Assembly (NCBI RefSeq): GCF_004770765.1 | Contig: NZ_RQFK01000007.1 | Span: 62,001 to 126,000 of the forward strand | DNA length: 64,000 nt | Direction: 5' to 3' | Origin: Leptospira noumeaensis | GTDB taxonomy: Bacteria > Spirochaetota > Leptospiria > Leptospirales > Leptospiraceae | Shown: piece by piece, positions 8,820 through 18,248 of the stretch | How the letters are laid out: every line of letters begins with the position of its first letter | How positions within the stretch are numbered: the stretch's first letter is position 1 | Notes under the pieces: generated by a model | Seen by the model: only the letters and a program-made list of their open reading frames with translations | Told to the model about the DNA's origin: nothing | The model's database searches: none | Position numbers and translations under genes: made by a program

Positions 8820-10568
8820 ATGATCGCAAATAACTATTTTTCAGAAGACGAAGATTTACAGGTAATTTTTAACCAACTGTTGGATTGGGACTCCATCATC
8901 AAAGAAACCGAAGGGGAAGTTTTTTTTGACCACCAAACATTTGTAAAAACAAATAACCCTCGTTATGAAATGGCACCGTCCACCAAAGAAGAAGCCTTCG
9001 AGTTATATACTTCCAGTTTGGATGCAATGGGCGATTTTTTTGGAAACGATGTCTCTCAAAAATCTCAAACCATGGATCGGAATGAACTAAAGTATTCCAA
9101 TGGAAAGGTGATATTTCCAAAAGAAACTATCGAGATTTATGAAAAATTTCGTAACACTGGCCTTATGGCATATTCTCTTTCCAGAGAAGCGGGTGGTCTT
9201 GCTTTCCCTGCAACTGTTGGTGCACTTTATGCCATGCTTATGGCAAGAGCCGATGTTGCATTTTGTATGACAACCACCTTACTCAACTTAGCACAAATTG
9301 TAGACCGGTTTGGAACTCCAGAACAAGTAGAAACCTATGCCACAAAGGCTGCCAATGGTGAATGTTTGTTTGCCATGTCACTCACGGAACCTGATTACGG
9401 ATCAGATCTTAATAATGTAAGAACGGTTGCAGTCAAACAAGAAGATGGAAGTTACCGTTTAACAGGAACCAAACGATTCATTTCCCAAGGTTGTGGATTG
9501 GGTGACCATCCTGCTTTACTACTTACTTTGGCACGCACTGGAAAATCAGAGGGCGGAGCGAGAGGTTTATCTGTATTCATTGTCAAAAGTGAAGATGTAT
9601 TTGTTGCAGGAATCGAAAAAAAGATGGGAATCCATGCTTCTCCTACTTGTGAGATCGTTTATGAAAACACATACGGAGAAATTTTAGGGGAAGAAGGGCT
9701 TGGTCTCACTCGTTATACGGCGGGTATGACAAACTTTATGCGTCTTGTGAGTGCTTCCGGTGGATGTGGTGGGGGAGCTGCTGCTTATTTTGAATGTGTA
9801 AAGTATGCACAGGAAAGAAAACAATTTGGAAAACCTATTGGTGAAATTCCTGCCGTGGCAGAGATGATTCATAAAATCAAACGGGAAACAAACGCTATGC
9901 GTCTTCTCACTTTAGAGACCGCTCGAGTGATTGATATGTACCAACACCACCAAATCCGTATGGAAAAAGCTGGAAAAGAAGACAGAGAAATCCGAAAAGA
10001 TGAAAAGGTAAAATATTGGTCCACACTTGCCTCCACACTCACACCGATGGCAAAGTATTATAGTTCCGAAGAAGGACATAAATGTACAAACTTAGCAGTG
10101 CAGGTGTTTGGTGGTGCTGGTTACACTGAAGATTACGATATCTCTCGTATGTTTAGAGATTCACGTATCAATACCATTTATGAAGGCACAAGCCAAATCC
10201 ATGTTCGTATAGCGACAGGTGCCATCCTCGCGGGTATGGCTGGAGATGGAAACTTTCGAAAGTATCTAAATTCTTTGAAAGCAGAAATTCCTTCTCCTTC
10301 CGCCTTTCTTTTGGAACAGGAACGAGTGTTGGAAGAATCCATTCGAGTGATGCGTAACATTCAGGAAGAAGTAAAAAAAGAAACGGTGGCAGAAAACCTA
10401 ATGATCCAAATGACTCGTTACATTTGTAGTTTGTTATACGAAAAGTCTATTTCTAAAATCAAGGATTCTGAAGTTAAAGAAACTTGGGAAAAAGATTGCA
10501 AGGCTTATGGCATTGATAGTGCCGCCACTGCACAGTCCTGTTTGTATCGAATTCAAAATTTTGGATAA
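8820..10568 (+). CDS. Acyl-CoA dehydrogenase
   Basis: This 582-residue FAD enzyme should introduce the first double bond in acyl-CoA beta-oxidation. It has the extended form with an N-terminal segment and a C-terminal helical extension, as in bacterial FadE-like and long-chain paralogues. Signatures are F-A-M-S-L-T-E-P-D-Y-G-S-D (substrate/FAD site), R-K-Q-F-G-K-P-I and V-Q-V-F-G-G-A-G-Y-T-E-D. The segment I-N-T-I-Y-E-G-T-S-Q-I-H carries the expected catalytic Glu. It is co-directional with the dienoyl-CoA reductase and probably under the same TetR control. Chain-length specificity cannot be read. Confidence 0.92.
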   Translation: MIANNYFSEDEDLQVIFNQLLDWDSIIKETEGEVFFDHQTFVKTNNPRYEMAPSTKEEAFELYTSSLDAMGDFFGNDVSQKSQTMDRNELKYSNGKVIFPKETIEIYEKFRNTGLMAYSLSREAGGLAFPATVGALYAMLMARADVAFCMTTTLLNLAQIVDRFGTPEQVETYATKAANGECLFAMSLTEPDYGSDLNNVRTVAVKQEDGSYRLTGTKRFISQGCGLGDHPALLLTLARTGKSEGGARGLSVFIVKSEDVFVAGIEKKMGIHASPTCEIVYENTYGEILGEEGLGLTRYTAGMTNFMRLVSASGGCGGGAAAYFECVKYAQERKQFGKPIGEIPAVAEMIHKIKRETNAMRLLTLETARVIDMYQHHQIRMEKAGKEDREIRKDEKVKYWSTLASTLTPMAKYYSSEEGHKCTNLAVQVFGGAGYTEDYDISRMFRDSRINTIYEGTSQIHVRIATGAILAGMAGDGNFRKYLNSLKAEIPSPSAFLLEQERVLEESIRVMRNIQEEVKKETVAENLMIQMTRYICSLLYEKSISKIKDSEVKETWEKDCKAYGIDSAATAQSCLYRIQNFG

Positions 10569-10589
10569 ACAGAGGATATAAAGTTTCAC

Positions 10590-10736
10590 TTAGCGGTTGT
10601 TATGTTTTTTTTCGACTGAGTCCAAAATCCTTTGGATTGCGGTCGGATCTCCGTAACCACCGACAGTGGTGACAATCACGATATCTAAACTAGGGATGGA
10701 GAAAATGAGTTGGTCTCCATTCCCTGGCGCTTGGAT
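10590..10736 (-). pseudogene. C-terminal remnant of a serine hydrolase (beta-lactamase family)
   Basis: About 48 codons on the minus strand, ending in TAA at 10592-10590, read I-Q-A-P-G-N-G-D-Q-L-I-F-S-I-P-S-L-D-I and then V-I-V-T-T-V-G-G-Y. This is the typical C-terminal strand pair of class C/beta-lactamase-related serine hydrolases. The upstream part, with the S-x-x-K and Y-x-N motifs, is absent: the reading runs straight into the stop codon of the MgtA-type ATPase gene. It looks like the stump of a gene replaced at this junction. Confidence 0.7.
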
Positions 10737-10737
10737 T

Positions 10738-13284
10738 CTATTTTCTATATTGAAAGTTATAAAAAATCCGTTTCACCGATTCTACCACAATCAAATAAAT
10801 CACAATCATAGAAGCTAAGATGGCATAAAACTCCATTGGCGGGGGAACCAGTCCAAAATAAGATCCGATGGATGTGAATGGTAACAAGGCACCAATGGCA
10901 GCAATACTGACTGATACAATTGCAAGAATCCTGTTTGGCCTACTTTTAATTGGATTGCCTCGTGTTCTGATAATAAAGATTACAAGAACTTGGGTACAGA
11001 GTGATTCTACAAACCAACCAGTTTGAAATAACGCTTCGTTTGCATTTAATAGAGTCAACATAACGTAGAAGGTTAAAAAATCAAAAGCAGAACTGATTGG
11101 TCCTATCGTTAACATAAAGTTTCGAATAAAAGTAATGTCCATGATTCTCGGGAAATTTAGTTCTTCTTTATCTACTTCATCTAAGGGGATAGGTATTTCA
11201 GAAATATCATACAAAAGATTATTGAGAAGGATTTGGGTAGGTAACATGGGAAGGAAAGGCAAAAATAAAGCGGCACCTGCCATACTGAACATATTTCCAA
11301 AATTGGAGCTTGTTCCCATCATGATGTATTTCATGATATTCCCAAAGGTTCGTCTACCTTCCAGCACTCCTTCATACAATACATGTAAATCGTGATCTAA
11401 TAAAATCATATCCGCGGCTTCTTTCGCGACGTCCACTGCGGAATCCACAGACAATCCTACATCTGCAGAGTGTAAAGAAGGTGCATCGTTGACACCATCA
11501 CCTAAATATCCAACCACATGACCGTTTTCTTTAAGTGCTAAAATGATTCTGTTTTTTTGTGATGGGTTCATGCGACAAAACAGATTTGTATTTTCTATAT
11601 GAAACTTAAGTGCCGAATCATCCATTTGATCCAGTTCTTTGCCTGTGAGAATTCCTTTGACTGGCATTTTTAATTCAGAACATACATGTTGGGTGACTAG
11701 TTCACTATCACCAGTAATAACCTTTACGGAAACACCGAATTCGTTTAATGCAGATAAGGCGGTCTTGGCACTTTCTTTCGGTGGATCTAAAAAGGCTGCA
11801 AATCCTGAAAGAGTTAATTCCGTTTCATCACTTACAACTGCATGAGTATGTTCTTTTGTTTCTTCTCTCCAGGCGATTCCTAAAACTCGGAATCCTTCTT
11901 TTTCTAAGGAAGAGTGAACTGAACGAATTTTTTCTAAAACAATCGAGTTTATGGGTTCAATAGTTTCTTTTCCTGTTTCATAGTGAGTGCAGAGTTGGAT
12001 GATTTCTTCAGGAGCACCTTTCACAACCAACATTCGGTTTTTTTGATCCATAGGATCCAATAAAACCGATACTCTTCGGCGTTCGAAGTCAAAGGGTACT
12101 TCATCTATTTTTGTCCAACGGTCTGTTTGAATTTCTTTATGTTCTAAAATGGCTTCATCTAAGGGACTTTTTAATCCAGTTTCAAAGAAGCTGTTTAGGT
12201 AAGCCAACTCCAATACACGTGTATTGGATTCTCCGTTAATGTTTACATGTTTTTCTAATTTGATTTTTGATTCGGTAAGAGTTCCCGTTTTATCCGTACA
12301 GAGTGTATCCATGGAACCAAGATTCTGAATGGACGAAAGTTGTTTTACGATGACTTTCTTTTTTGCCATCAAAATGGCACCACGAGAGAGTGTGATCGAA
12401 GTTACCATTGGTAGTAACTCTGGTGTCAATCCGACTGCTAAAGCAATTGCGAATAAAAAAGAATCAAGCCAAGGTTTATGTAAAATTGCATTTACCAATA
12501 AAACAAAAAGTACAAGAAGAATGGTCATTCTCATAATCAAAATTCCAAATTTTTCAGTGCCTAGTTCAAAAGAATTTTGTGGTGGAGAAAGGTTTAAGTT
12601 GTCTGCAATGGCGCCCATCGCAGTATTCAAACCTGTATTCACTACTAGAACTTTAGCACTCCCGCTAATCACAGAGGTTCCCATAAAAACCGCGTTTGAT
12701 GCATCCGTAATGTCATTAGATACTGATTCCAATTCCCCTGGATGTTTTTCGACAGGATAAGTTTCACCAGTAAGTAGCGCTTGTTTGACAAAAAAATCCT
12801 TAGCCTCTAACACCCGTCCGTCGGCAGGAACTAAATCACCTGCAGAAAGTAATACAAGATCACCAGGAACAATTTTTGAAATAGCAGTATCGGTGGGTAA
12901 TCCTCCACGAATTACTGTTGTATGAACGGATACTGAATGGCGTAAACTATCTGCTGCTTTACCCGCTTTGTGTTCTTGGATAAAATCTAGAATAATACTA
13001 ATAAAAACTAAAACGGTAATGATGATGAAATTAGAAAATTCTCCCATAAACGCCGACACGGCACTCGCAAATAATAGAAGTAGAACTAGAGGATTTCTAA
13101 ACCGAGATAAAAGTTTTTGCCATAATGGTTTTGTTTTAGGATCAATAAAAATATTGGCACCGAATTGTTTGAGTTTTGAGGTTACTTCTTCTGTATTTAG
13201 ACCAGAGGTTCCCACACCTAGTGATGTTAATGTTTCTTCCATCGGCATTTGCCACCAAGGAGAGGGATTTGATCTAGTTTGCAT
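10738..13284 (-). CDS. mgtA: Mg2+-importing P-type ATPase, MgtA class
   Basis: This 848-residue P-type ATPase has the phosphorylation motif D331-K-T-G-T-L-T and a late G-D-G-V-N-D-A-P hinge. The M4 motif is P-E-L-L-P-M and the segment near residue 690 is G-T-S-S-N-F-G-N-M-F-S-M. Together these are typical of the MgtA/MgtB group, which imports Mg2+ with the electrochemical gradient, and not of Ca2+ pumps. The N-terminal cation-ATPase domain is intact, and length is near the usual 900. RBS GAGG precedes the start. It is divergent from a hemolysin III family gene, and its 3' end abuts a gene remnant, suggesting acquisition by recombination here. Confidence 0.9.
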   Translation of the reverse strand: MQTRSNPSPWWQMPMEETLTSLGVGTSGLNTEEVTSKLKQFGANIFIDPKTKPLWQKLLSRFRNPLVLLLLFASAVSAFMGEFSNFIIITVLVFISIILDFIQEHKAGKAADSLRHSVSVHTTVIRGGLPTDTAISKIVPGDLVLLSAGDLVPADGRVLEAKDFFVKQALLTGETYPVEKHPGELESVSNDITDASNAVFMGTSVISGSAKVLVVNTGLNTAMGAIADNLNLSPPQNSFELGTEKFGILIMRMTILLVLFVLLVNAILHKPWLDSFLFAIALAVGLTPELLPMVTSITLSRGAILMAKKKVIVKQLSSIQNLGSMDTLCTDKTGTLTESKIKLEKHVNINGESNTRVLELAYLNSFFETGLKSPLDEAILEHKEIQTDRWTKIDEVPFDFERRRVSVLLDPMDQKNRMLVVKGAPEEIIQLCTHYETGKETIEPINSIVLEKIRSVHSSLEKEGFRVLGIAWREETKEHTHAVVSDETELTLSGFAAFLDPPKESAKTALSALNEFGVSVKVITGDSELVTQHVCSELKMPVKGILTGKELDQMDDSALKFHIENTNLFCRMNPSQKNRIILALKENGHVVGYLGDGVNDAPSLHSADVGLSVDSAVDVAKEAADMILLDHDLHVLYEGVLEGRRTFGNIMKYIMMGTSSNFGNMFSMAGAALFLPFLPMLPTQILLNNLLYDISEIPIPLDEVDKEELNFPRIMDITFIRNFMLTIGPISSAFDFLTFYVMLTLLNANEALFQTGWFVESLCTQVLVIFIIRTRGNPIKSRPNRILAIVSVSIAAIGALLPFTSIGSYFGLVPPPMEFYAILASMIVIYLIVVESVKRIFYNFQYRK

Positions 13285-13421
13285 AAAGGAACCTCAAATA
13301 AGAACGCGAGAGGATAAGTTGTTTCTTTAAAAATTGTTCTTTTGATCACTAACGTCAATCCTAAGATTTCTTTCGATTGACGACATGAACAGACTGTTCT
13401 TCTCTTATGGAGAATCAACCC

Positions 13422-14249
13422 ATGAACGCGAAAAAATCTAAATCCCAACCGCGAAAAAAGTCAGTTTTAGCCAAAAAACAAAGTAAGAAACCGACTGCTT
13501 CCTCTAAAAAAAATACAATTTCTAAACTTAGGTCTAGGGAATTAGAAATTCCATTGGATTCACAATCAAATCATTCTGTCGCTGAACTTATCGATACCAT
13601 TCACGAATATTCGATTGGTCATGAAATTGCGAATGCGGTCACTCATGGAATTGGGGGGGGCCTAAGTATTGCAGGTTTGTCTCTCCTTTTGACTATGGCA
13701 GTTCTTTATGGGAATGTATGGCATGTAGTCAGTTCCGCCATTTATGGCGCTACCCTTATCATTTTGTATCTCGCTTCTACCTTATACCATGCTATTTATC
13801 ATACGGCTACAAAACGTATCTTTAAAGTCATTGATCATGCCTCAATCTATTTACTCATTGCGGGAACTTATACCCCATTTACTCTTGTTAGTTTGCGCGA
13901 ACATTCCGAATGGGGATGGACTCTTTTTCTCATCATTTGGGCCCTTGCTTTCATTGGAGTTTTGTTATTACTTCTATTTCCTGGGAAGTATAGTGGGGCA
14001 CGAGTTGTGGTTTATATCCTTATGGGTTGGCTTGCGATTTTTGTAGTCAAAGACATCCGAACAGCCATTGGTTTGGGAGGGATTTCCTGGTTAGTTGCTG
14101 GTGGTCTTAGTTATACTTTTGGTGTGATTTTTTATTTATGGGATAGTTTGCCTTTTAACCATGCTATCTGGCATTTGTTTGTTTTGTCTGGTAGTCTTTG
14201 TCATTTTTTTGCAATTTTGTTTTATGTCATACCTCCGATCCCAAATTAA
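13422..14249 (+). CDS. Hemolysin III / PAQR family membrane protein
   Basis: This is about 275 residues from the ATG at 13422, chosen because GGAG lies 8 bases before it; an upstream ATG at 13407 lacks such a site. A Lys/Ser-rich cytoplasmic tail of about 50 residues is followed by seven hydrophobic helices. The family's metal-site motifs are present: S-T-L-Y-H-A-I-Y-H, D-H-A-S-I-Y and the late H-A-I-W-H-L-F. Family members include so-called hemolysin III and adiponectin-receptor relatives, thought to act in membrane lipid homeostasis through ceramidase-like hydrolysis. True haemolysis should not be assumed. The long basic tail is unusual for the bacterial family. Confidence 0.88.
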   Translation: MNAKKSKSQPRKKSVLAKKQSKKPTASSKKNTISKLRSRELEIPLDSQSNHSVAELIDTIHEYSIGHEIANAVTHGIGGGLSIAGLSLLLTMAVLYGNVWHVVSSAIYGATLIILYLASTLYHAIYHTATKRIFKVIDHASIYLLIAGTYTPFTLVSLREHSEWGWTLFLIIWALAFIGVLLLLLFPGKYSGARVVVYILMGWLAIFVVKDIRTAIGLGGISWLVAGGLSYTFGVIFYLWDSLPFNHAIWHLFVLSGSLCHFFAILFYVIPPIPN

Positions 14250-14351
14250 AAATTTTGTTTGTTAATTTTTTGTATCTCAATAAAATTCACTTATCTTTTT
14301 GTGGTGACACAAAGAGTAAGGAAAACATTTGAAGCCACGAGTTATAAACTG

Positions 14352-14389
14352 AAATATATACCACAATTTGTTGTTGTATATATTTTTTT
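14352..14389. terminator. AT-rich hairpin between convergent genes
   Basis: Arms AAATATATAC (14352-14361) and GTATATATTT (14376-14385) are perfectly inverted, with partial pairing inside, and are followed by a T run. It lies between the convergent hemolysin III and MDR genes and could end transcription in both directions. Confidence 0.6.
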
Positions 14390-14409
14390 GATTACTCACC
14401 TATTGATAA

Positions 14410-15369
14410 TTAGTCTAAAATATCAATCACTACATTCCCTTTTTTATGGCCAGCTTCTACATAATTATGAGCCTCCGCCATCTTTTCCAATGGATAAGAT
14501 CTATCAATGACCACTTTGAACTTTCCTTCTTTGGTTAATTTAGTTAGTAGTTCTAAATTTTCTATGGTTTCAGCGATTGGTCCAAACTTAATTTTAATTC
14601 CTTTTGTGAGCGATAACAAACCTGCTTGGAACATTTCTTTAAACAGGGCAGCCACTAGTACCAAAACTCCACCTTTGGCGAGAACTTTTAAATTGGATTT
14701 GATCGTAGACTTACCTACACATTCAAAAACAATATCATAGTTTTTTTTATGGGATTCTGAATGGAACTCTTCGTAGTCCATTACAGATTTGGCACCCAGT
14801 GATTCTACCAGTTTAAAATTACCTTTGCTGCAAACGGCTGTTACATTTGCGCCAAAATAGTTTGCCAATTGAATGGCAGAAGTTCCCACAGAACTGGAAG
14901 CACCATAAATGATTATGGTTTGGTTTTCTTTAATTTTACATTTTTGAATGAAGTCGAGAGCAGTCAAACTTCCGAAAGGTAAGGCAGCTCCTTCGGAAAA
15001 GGAAATTTCTTTCGGAAGGATTGTGATCACGGCGGATTCTGGAATACAAACAAATTCCGCATAGGCTCCCATTTTCATTCCGCTTGAACCAAAAACTCGA
15101 TCACCTACTTTGAATTTTGTTACATTTTTTCCAACGGCATCCACTACTCCGGAAACAGAAATTCCTAGGACAGGTTGCCTTGGTTTGGTAAGTCCAAAAT
15201 ACAAACGGGCAATTTCAGGATCTGGTTTTCGGATGCGCCAGTCTCCCGAGTTCACTGAAGTTTTATAATTTTTGATTCTAATTTCATTCTCTTTTGGGGT
15301 AGGGATTTCCCAGTCTTCCAATTGGAGTTCTTCGGAGGCTCCGTAATTTCTACAAGTGATGACTTTCAA
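14410..15369 (-). CDS. NAD(P)-dependent MDR oxidoreductase, quinone-reductase-like
   Basis: This 319-residue medium-chain dehydrogenase/reductase has an N-terminal GroES-like half (residues 1-130) and a Rossmann half with Y-G-A-S-S-S-V-G-T at about 155. No structural or catalytic zinc ligands are evident. That places it with zeta-crystallin / quinone-reductase-like enzymes acting on quinones or enones. The start is TTG at 15369, supported by AGGAG 7 bases upstream. It is divergent from a TetR gene, with a TetR-type palindrome 28 bases before its start. A role in electrophile or xenobiotic detoxification is likely but the substrate is unknown. Confidence 0.87.
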   Translation of the reverse strand: MKVITCRNYGASEELQLEDWEIPTPKENEIRIKNYKTSVNSGDWRIRKPDPEIARLYFGLTKPRQPVLGISVSGVVDAVGKNVTKFKVGDRVFGSSGMKMGAYAEFVCIPESAVITILPKEISFSEGAALPFGSLTALDFIQKCKIKENQTIIIYGASSSVGTSAIQLANYFGANVTAVCSKGNFKLVESLGAKSVMDYEEFHSESHKKNYDIVFECVGKSTIKSNLKVLAKGGVLVLVAALFKEMFQAGLLSLTKGIKIKFGPIAETIENLELLTKLTKEGKFKVVIDRSYPLEKMAEAHNYVEAGHKKGNVVIDILD

Positions 15370-15396
15370 AGGTTTAACTCCTGAATCACTAATTTA

Positions 15397-15411
15397 ACTT
15401 ACACTGTAAGT
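15397..15411. promoter_or_regulatory. TetR operator-like palindrome
   Basis: Perfect arms ACTTAC and GTAAGT flank ACT. The 6-3-6 layout matches the fadH-region operators though the sequence differs. It lies between the divergent MDR and TetR genes, close to the MDR start. Confidence 0.65.
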
Positions 15412-15500
15412 ATGTCAAGGAAATTTATTTCATTCTTTTGTCACAGAAAACAATAGAAAACTCATCGGATTTATGATAGAAAATGAGTTAAGGAGGGGAA

Positions 15501-16199
15501 GTGTATAAAAAGAAGAAACAAAAGATGAGTTCAGCGAAACTTTTTAAGAAAGGAAGAAAGAGAAAAACCCTCTCGAAAGAAGTTGTTTTGGAAGCTGCTA
15601 TTGGGCTTGCCGATGAGTTTGGAATCGAAGAATTGTCCATGAGAAACTTAGCATTGAGTTTGAGTGTGGAAGCAATGTCGTTGTACAACCATATAAAAAA
15701 TAAGGATGAACTTCTGGACAAGATGGTTGATTTTGTGATTTCAAAGATCAACTTACCTAAGATAGGTGGCGATTGGAAATCGGAAATGAAAAAAAGGGCT
15801 AAGTCTGCCCGTGAGATTTTGATTTTACATCCTTGGGTGACCTTACTTGTTGTATCTCGAATGAATGTTGGTGAAGCAATGTTAACCTATTTTGATAGAT
15901 CACTGGGATGTTTACATTCTGCAGGATTTAGTTTACAAGCAGCTGATCACATCATCAATACAATTGATAGTCATGTTTATGGATACGTTTTACAAGAACT
16001 GAATTTCCCCATTGAACCAGAAAATTATGCAAAAAAGGCAGAAGGGTTTTTGCCCGCATTGGAGCTTAGTCCCTTTTCTCATCTAACTAATTTAACCAAA
16101 GAAGTTGTTTCTGGAAAATACAATGGGTTACATGACTTTGAGTTTGGTTTAAATTTAATTTTGGATGGATTGGGTAGGCTTCGCGAAACAATAGATTAG
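15501..16199 (+). CDS. TetR family regulator (TetR_C-like)
   Basis: This 232-residue protein begins with GTG at 15501, directly behind a very strong AAGGAGGGG site; the ATG at 15525 would be too far from it. The N-terminus is highly basic. The HTH lies at about residues 44-75 (L-S-M-R-N-L-A-L-S-L-S-V-E-A-M-S-L-Y-N-H-I). The C-terminal domain resembles that of the tetracycline-repressor subgroup. It is divergent from the MDR oxidoreductase gene with a palindrome between them, so it probably controls that gene and itself in response to a small molecule. Confidence 0.9.
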   Translation: MYKKKKQKMSSAKLFKKGRKRKTLSKEVVLEAAIGLADEFGIEELSMRNLALSLSVEAMSLYNHIKNKDELLDKMVDFVISKINLPKIGGDWKSEMKKRAKSAREILILHPWVTLLVVSRMNVGEAMLTYFDRSLGCLHSAGFSLQAADHIINTIDSHVYGYVLQELNFPIEPENYAKKAEGFLPALELSPFSHLTNLTKEVVSGKYNGLHDFEFGLNLILDGLGRLRETID

Positions 16200-16253
16200 C
16201 CAAAAAACCAATTTCTGGTTTGATTCGGCAATTGATTAAAAAAATAATAAGAT

Positions 16254-16280
16254 AAACCGGAAAAAAGCTCTCCGGTTTTT
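16254..16280. terminator. Bidirectional rho-independent terminator
   Basis: Arms AAACCGGA (16254-16261) and TCCGGTTT (16271-16278) enclose a 9-base loop, with A-rich sequence on the left and T on the right. It serves the convergent TetR and outer-membrane channel genes. Confidence 0.8.
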
Positions 16281-16298
16281 AGAAATATTAAATTATTT

Positions 16299-18128
16299 TT
16301 AAATAGCAAATACACTTTGCAAAGTAAAATAACTCGAGTTTGGTTTGAAATCGTATCTATGGTAAGGATCAGTTTCGTATGGATTGTTTTTTTGATTGCG
16401 AATGGCATCACCTGCATAAAGCGAACTGGCACCAAACCAAAAGGAAACATTTTCAAACGGAGTGACAATATAAATGAAATTGATTTCTGTTGCTACGTGT
16501 CTTCCTAGTTTCGGTCTATTAGGATTGTAGGCTTCCGTATTGAAATAATCCTCTGTGGATGCTGTTTCTCCTGTTGCTTTACTCCCCGCTACATAGTTGT
16601 TGTTATCGTAGTATCCGTCTTGGAGTTTTACTTTATAATACCAGTGAGGGTTTATAATAAAGGTTCCCCATTTTGATGATTCGTATTTAATATGGACGGA
16701 ATAATCTTTGATGTTTTGCCAAAATACCATCCCCGAATTTCCATTTCCCGCAAAAGGTAATCCTCCACCCGCCATCCTTCTAGTAGCAAAAAGTGGATTG
16801 TAAGTTGCCACACTCCCATCATTGCGATTGGGATCTCCCGAAGCCTGGACATATTGGATTCCAATCCGAAATTCTTTTACGGGTGTATAGCCAAGTTGTA
16901 CCGCAACGATATTCGCCTTATATTGGACAGGTGAAGAATGGGGAGGTGGTTCTCCCGTTTTTTTGTCGGTGGTCAATGTACCTTTTTCGTTGATCCAAGT
17001 AGGAGATGACCTTTCACCTGTAAAACCAGTTTGCCAAGCGGCCTCTACCATCCAGTCGATTCCTGTTTCGCTTGTGATCATATTTCCTTTGGTGCGATTG
17101 GTGAGGCGAAATCCAGAAGTATTCAGTTGGTCAGAACCTCGGTAATAAATATCGGATCCATAGTTTACTGTTGTATTTGTGGCTTTTTGTTTTTGTTTGT
17201 AAAGAGTGAAATTATAAACTTCGATTCCCAACCATTCCCATGGTTTGAATCCATAATGGGCTCCATAATAAGAAGCATTTCCTACTCCACCCACTCGAGT
17301 GGAATTATTTGATACCATACTGTTGGAATTATTTTCTGATCCAATGATGGCTCCAAAAAAATCTAAACTATGTTTTTGTACTGTAATTGTAGACCGAATG
17401 GCATCAAAAGAGTTCCCATTCAAACTATCGTTACGCGAACCTAATATGCGACCATCTCCGTAATCCAAAATTTGTCGGCCAGTTCTCACTCGAAACATTT
17501 GGTTGGTTGTTTTTAAATCTAAAAATGCTTCTCTGAATCCCGTATAATTATTGATAGCGACTTCTCTTTGTTTGGAGGTATCTATCAGAATCCCGGAGTT
17601 AGGAATCACACCATACTTTTGATCGGCAGAACCATTGACAATTTCTCCTCCCCATAATCTAACATCTTGAAAACTTAGTTTGAATGCAATGTTAGGCGAT
17701 AGGTCTCCGATTAGATAAAACTGAGTTTGGTTAGTGACAGTATTTCTATTGTCCGGTGTAGATCGATCAAAGTCCGTATTGTAAAGGGAATCCGCTTTGG
17801 GTCGAATTCCAAATCCAACTCGGAATCGATCCGCAAACCATAAATTCGTATTTTCTTGTATCGCCTTTCTTTGTTTGGCGGTAACCTGGATACTTTTTAA
17901 ATATTCTCCGGTTAAATTTCCCTTGAGTGGGCTGACATACTCTGCCGGTTCTTCTGGAGGAACGGGAGGTGGAGGCGGTTGTTGTTGTGGCGGAGGAGGT
18001 GGGGGAGTTTCAGGAACTTCTTTTTTTACCGGAGTGATGAACTGAGCATCCAATGGCAATGCAGAAGTAAACAAGAAAAACCCTAGCGACACAAGACCCA
18101 TTACCATTCGCTGATTGTAAGCGTACAT
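16299..18128 (-). CDS. Outer-membrane channel, alginate-export-like family
   Basis: This is about 609 residues from the ATG at 18128, chosen because AGGTGGT precedes it by 5 bases; an upstream in-frame ATG at 18179 lacks support. A signal peptide ends near L-D-A-Q. A Pro/Gln-rich linker of about 25 residues follows, then a long region of alternating hydrophobic strands with many aromatic ends, as in a beta-barrel. Sequence flavour (F-R-V-G-F-G-I-R-P, R-T-G-R-Q-I-L-D-Y-G-D-G-R) matches alginate-export (AlgE-like) barrels in spirochaetes. The substrate is unknown. Codon-level repeats at the proline tract may make it variable. Confidence 0.78.
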   Translation of the reverse strand: MYAYNQRMVMGLVSLGFFLFTSALPLDAQFITPVKKEVPETPPPPPPQQQPPPPPVPPEEPAEYVSPLKGNLTGEYLKSIQVTAKQRKAIQENTNLWFADRFRVGFGIRPKADSLYNTDFDRSTPDNRNTVTNQTQFYLIGDLSPNIAFKLSFQDVRLWGGEIVNGSADQKYGVIPNSGILIDTSKQREVAINNYTGFREAFLDLKTTNQMFRVRTGRQILDYGDGRILGSRNDSLNGNSFDAIRSTITVQKHSLDFFGAIIGSENNSNSMVSNNSTRVGGVGNASYYGAHYGFKPWEWLGIEVYNFTLYKQKQKATNTTVNYGSDIYYRGSDQLNTSGFRLTNRTKGNMITSETGIDWMVEAAWQTGFTGERSSPTWINEKGTLTTDKKTGEPPPHSSPVQYKANIVAVQLGYTPVKEFRIGIQYVQASGDPNRNDGSVATYNPLFATRRMAGGGLPFAGNGNSGMVFWQNIKDYSVHIKYESSKWGTFIINPHWYYKVKLQDGYYDNNNYVAGSKATGETASTEDYFNTEAYNPNRPKLGRHVATEINFIYIVTPFENVSFWFGASSLYAGDAIRNQKNNPYETDPYHRYDFKPNSSYFTLQSVFAI

Positions 18129-18248
18129 TTTATACCACCTGTGATTCAGCCAGTGACCATATACTTGTATAAGATTCAAATCTTATATTTCTTTATTGGT
18201 AGGAATCCTAGTTTTTTAAAAGGTTCTGTACGTTTTGTAAGCATTTAT

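Noticed and set aside
12329..12760. Plus-strand ORF of 143 codons inside the MgtA-type gene
   Set aside because: Antisense to conserved ATPase motifs including the membrane helices; no independent support.
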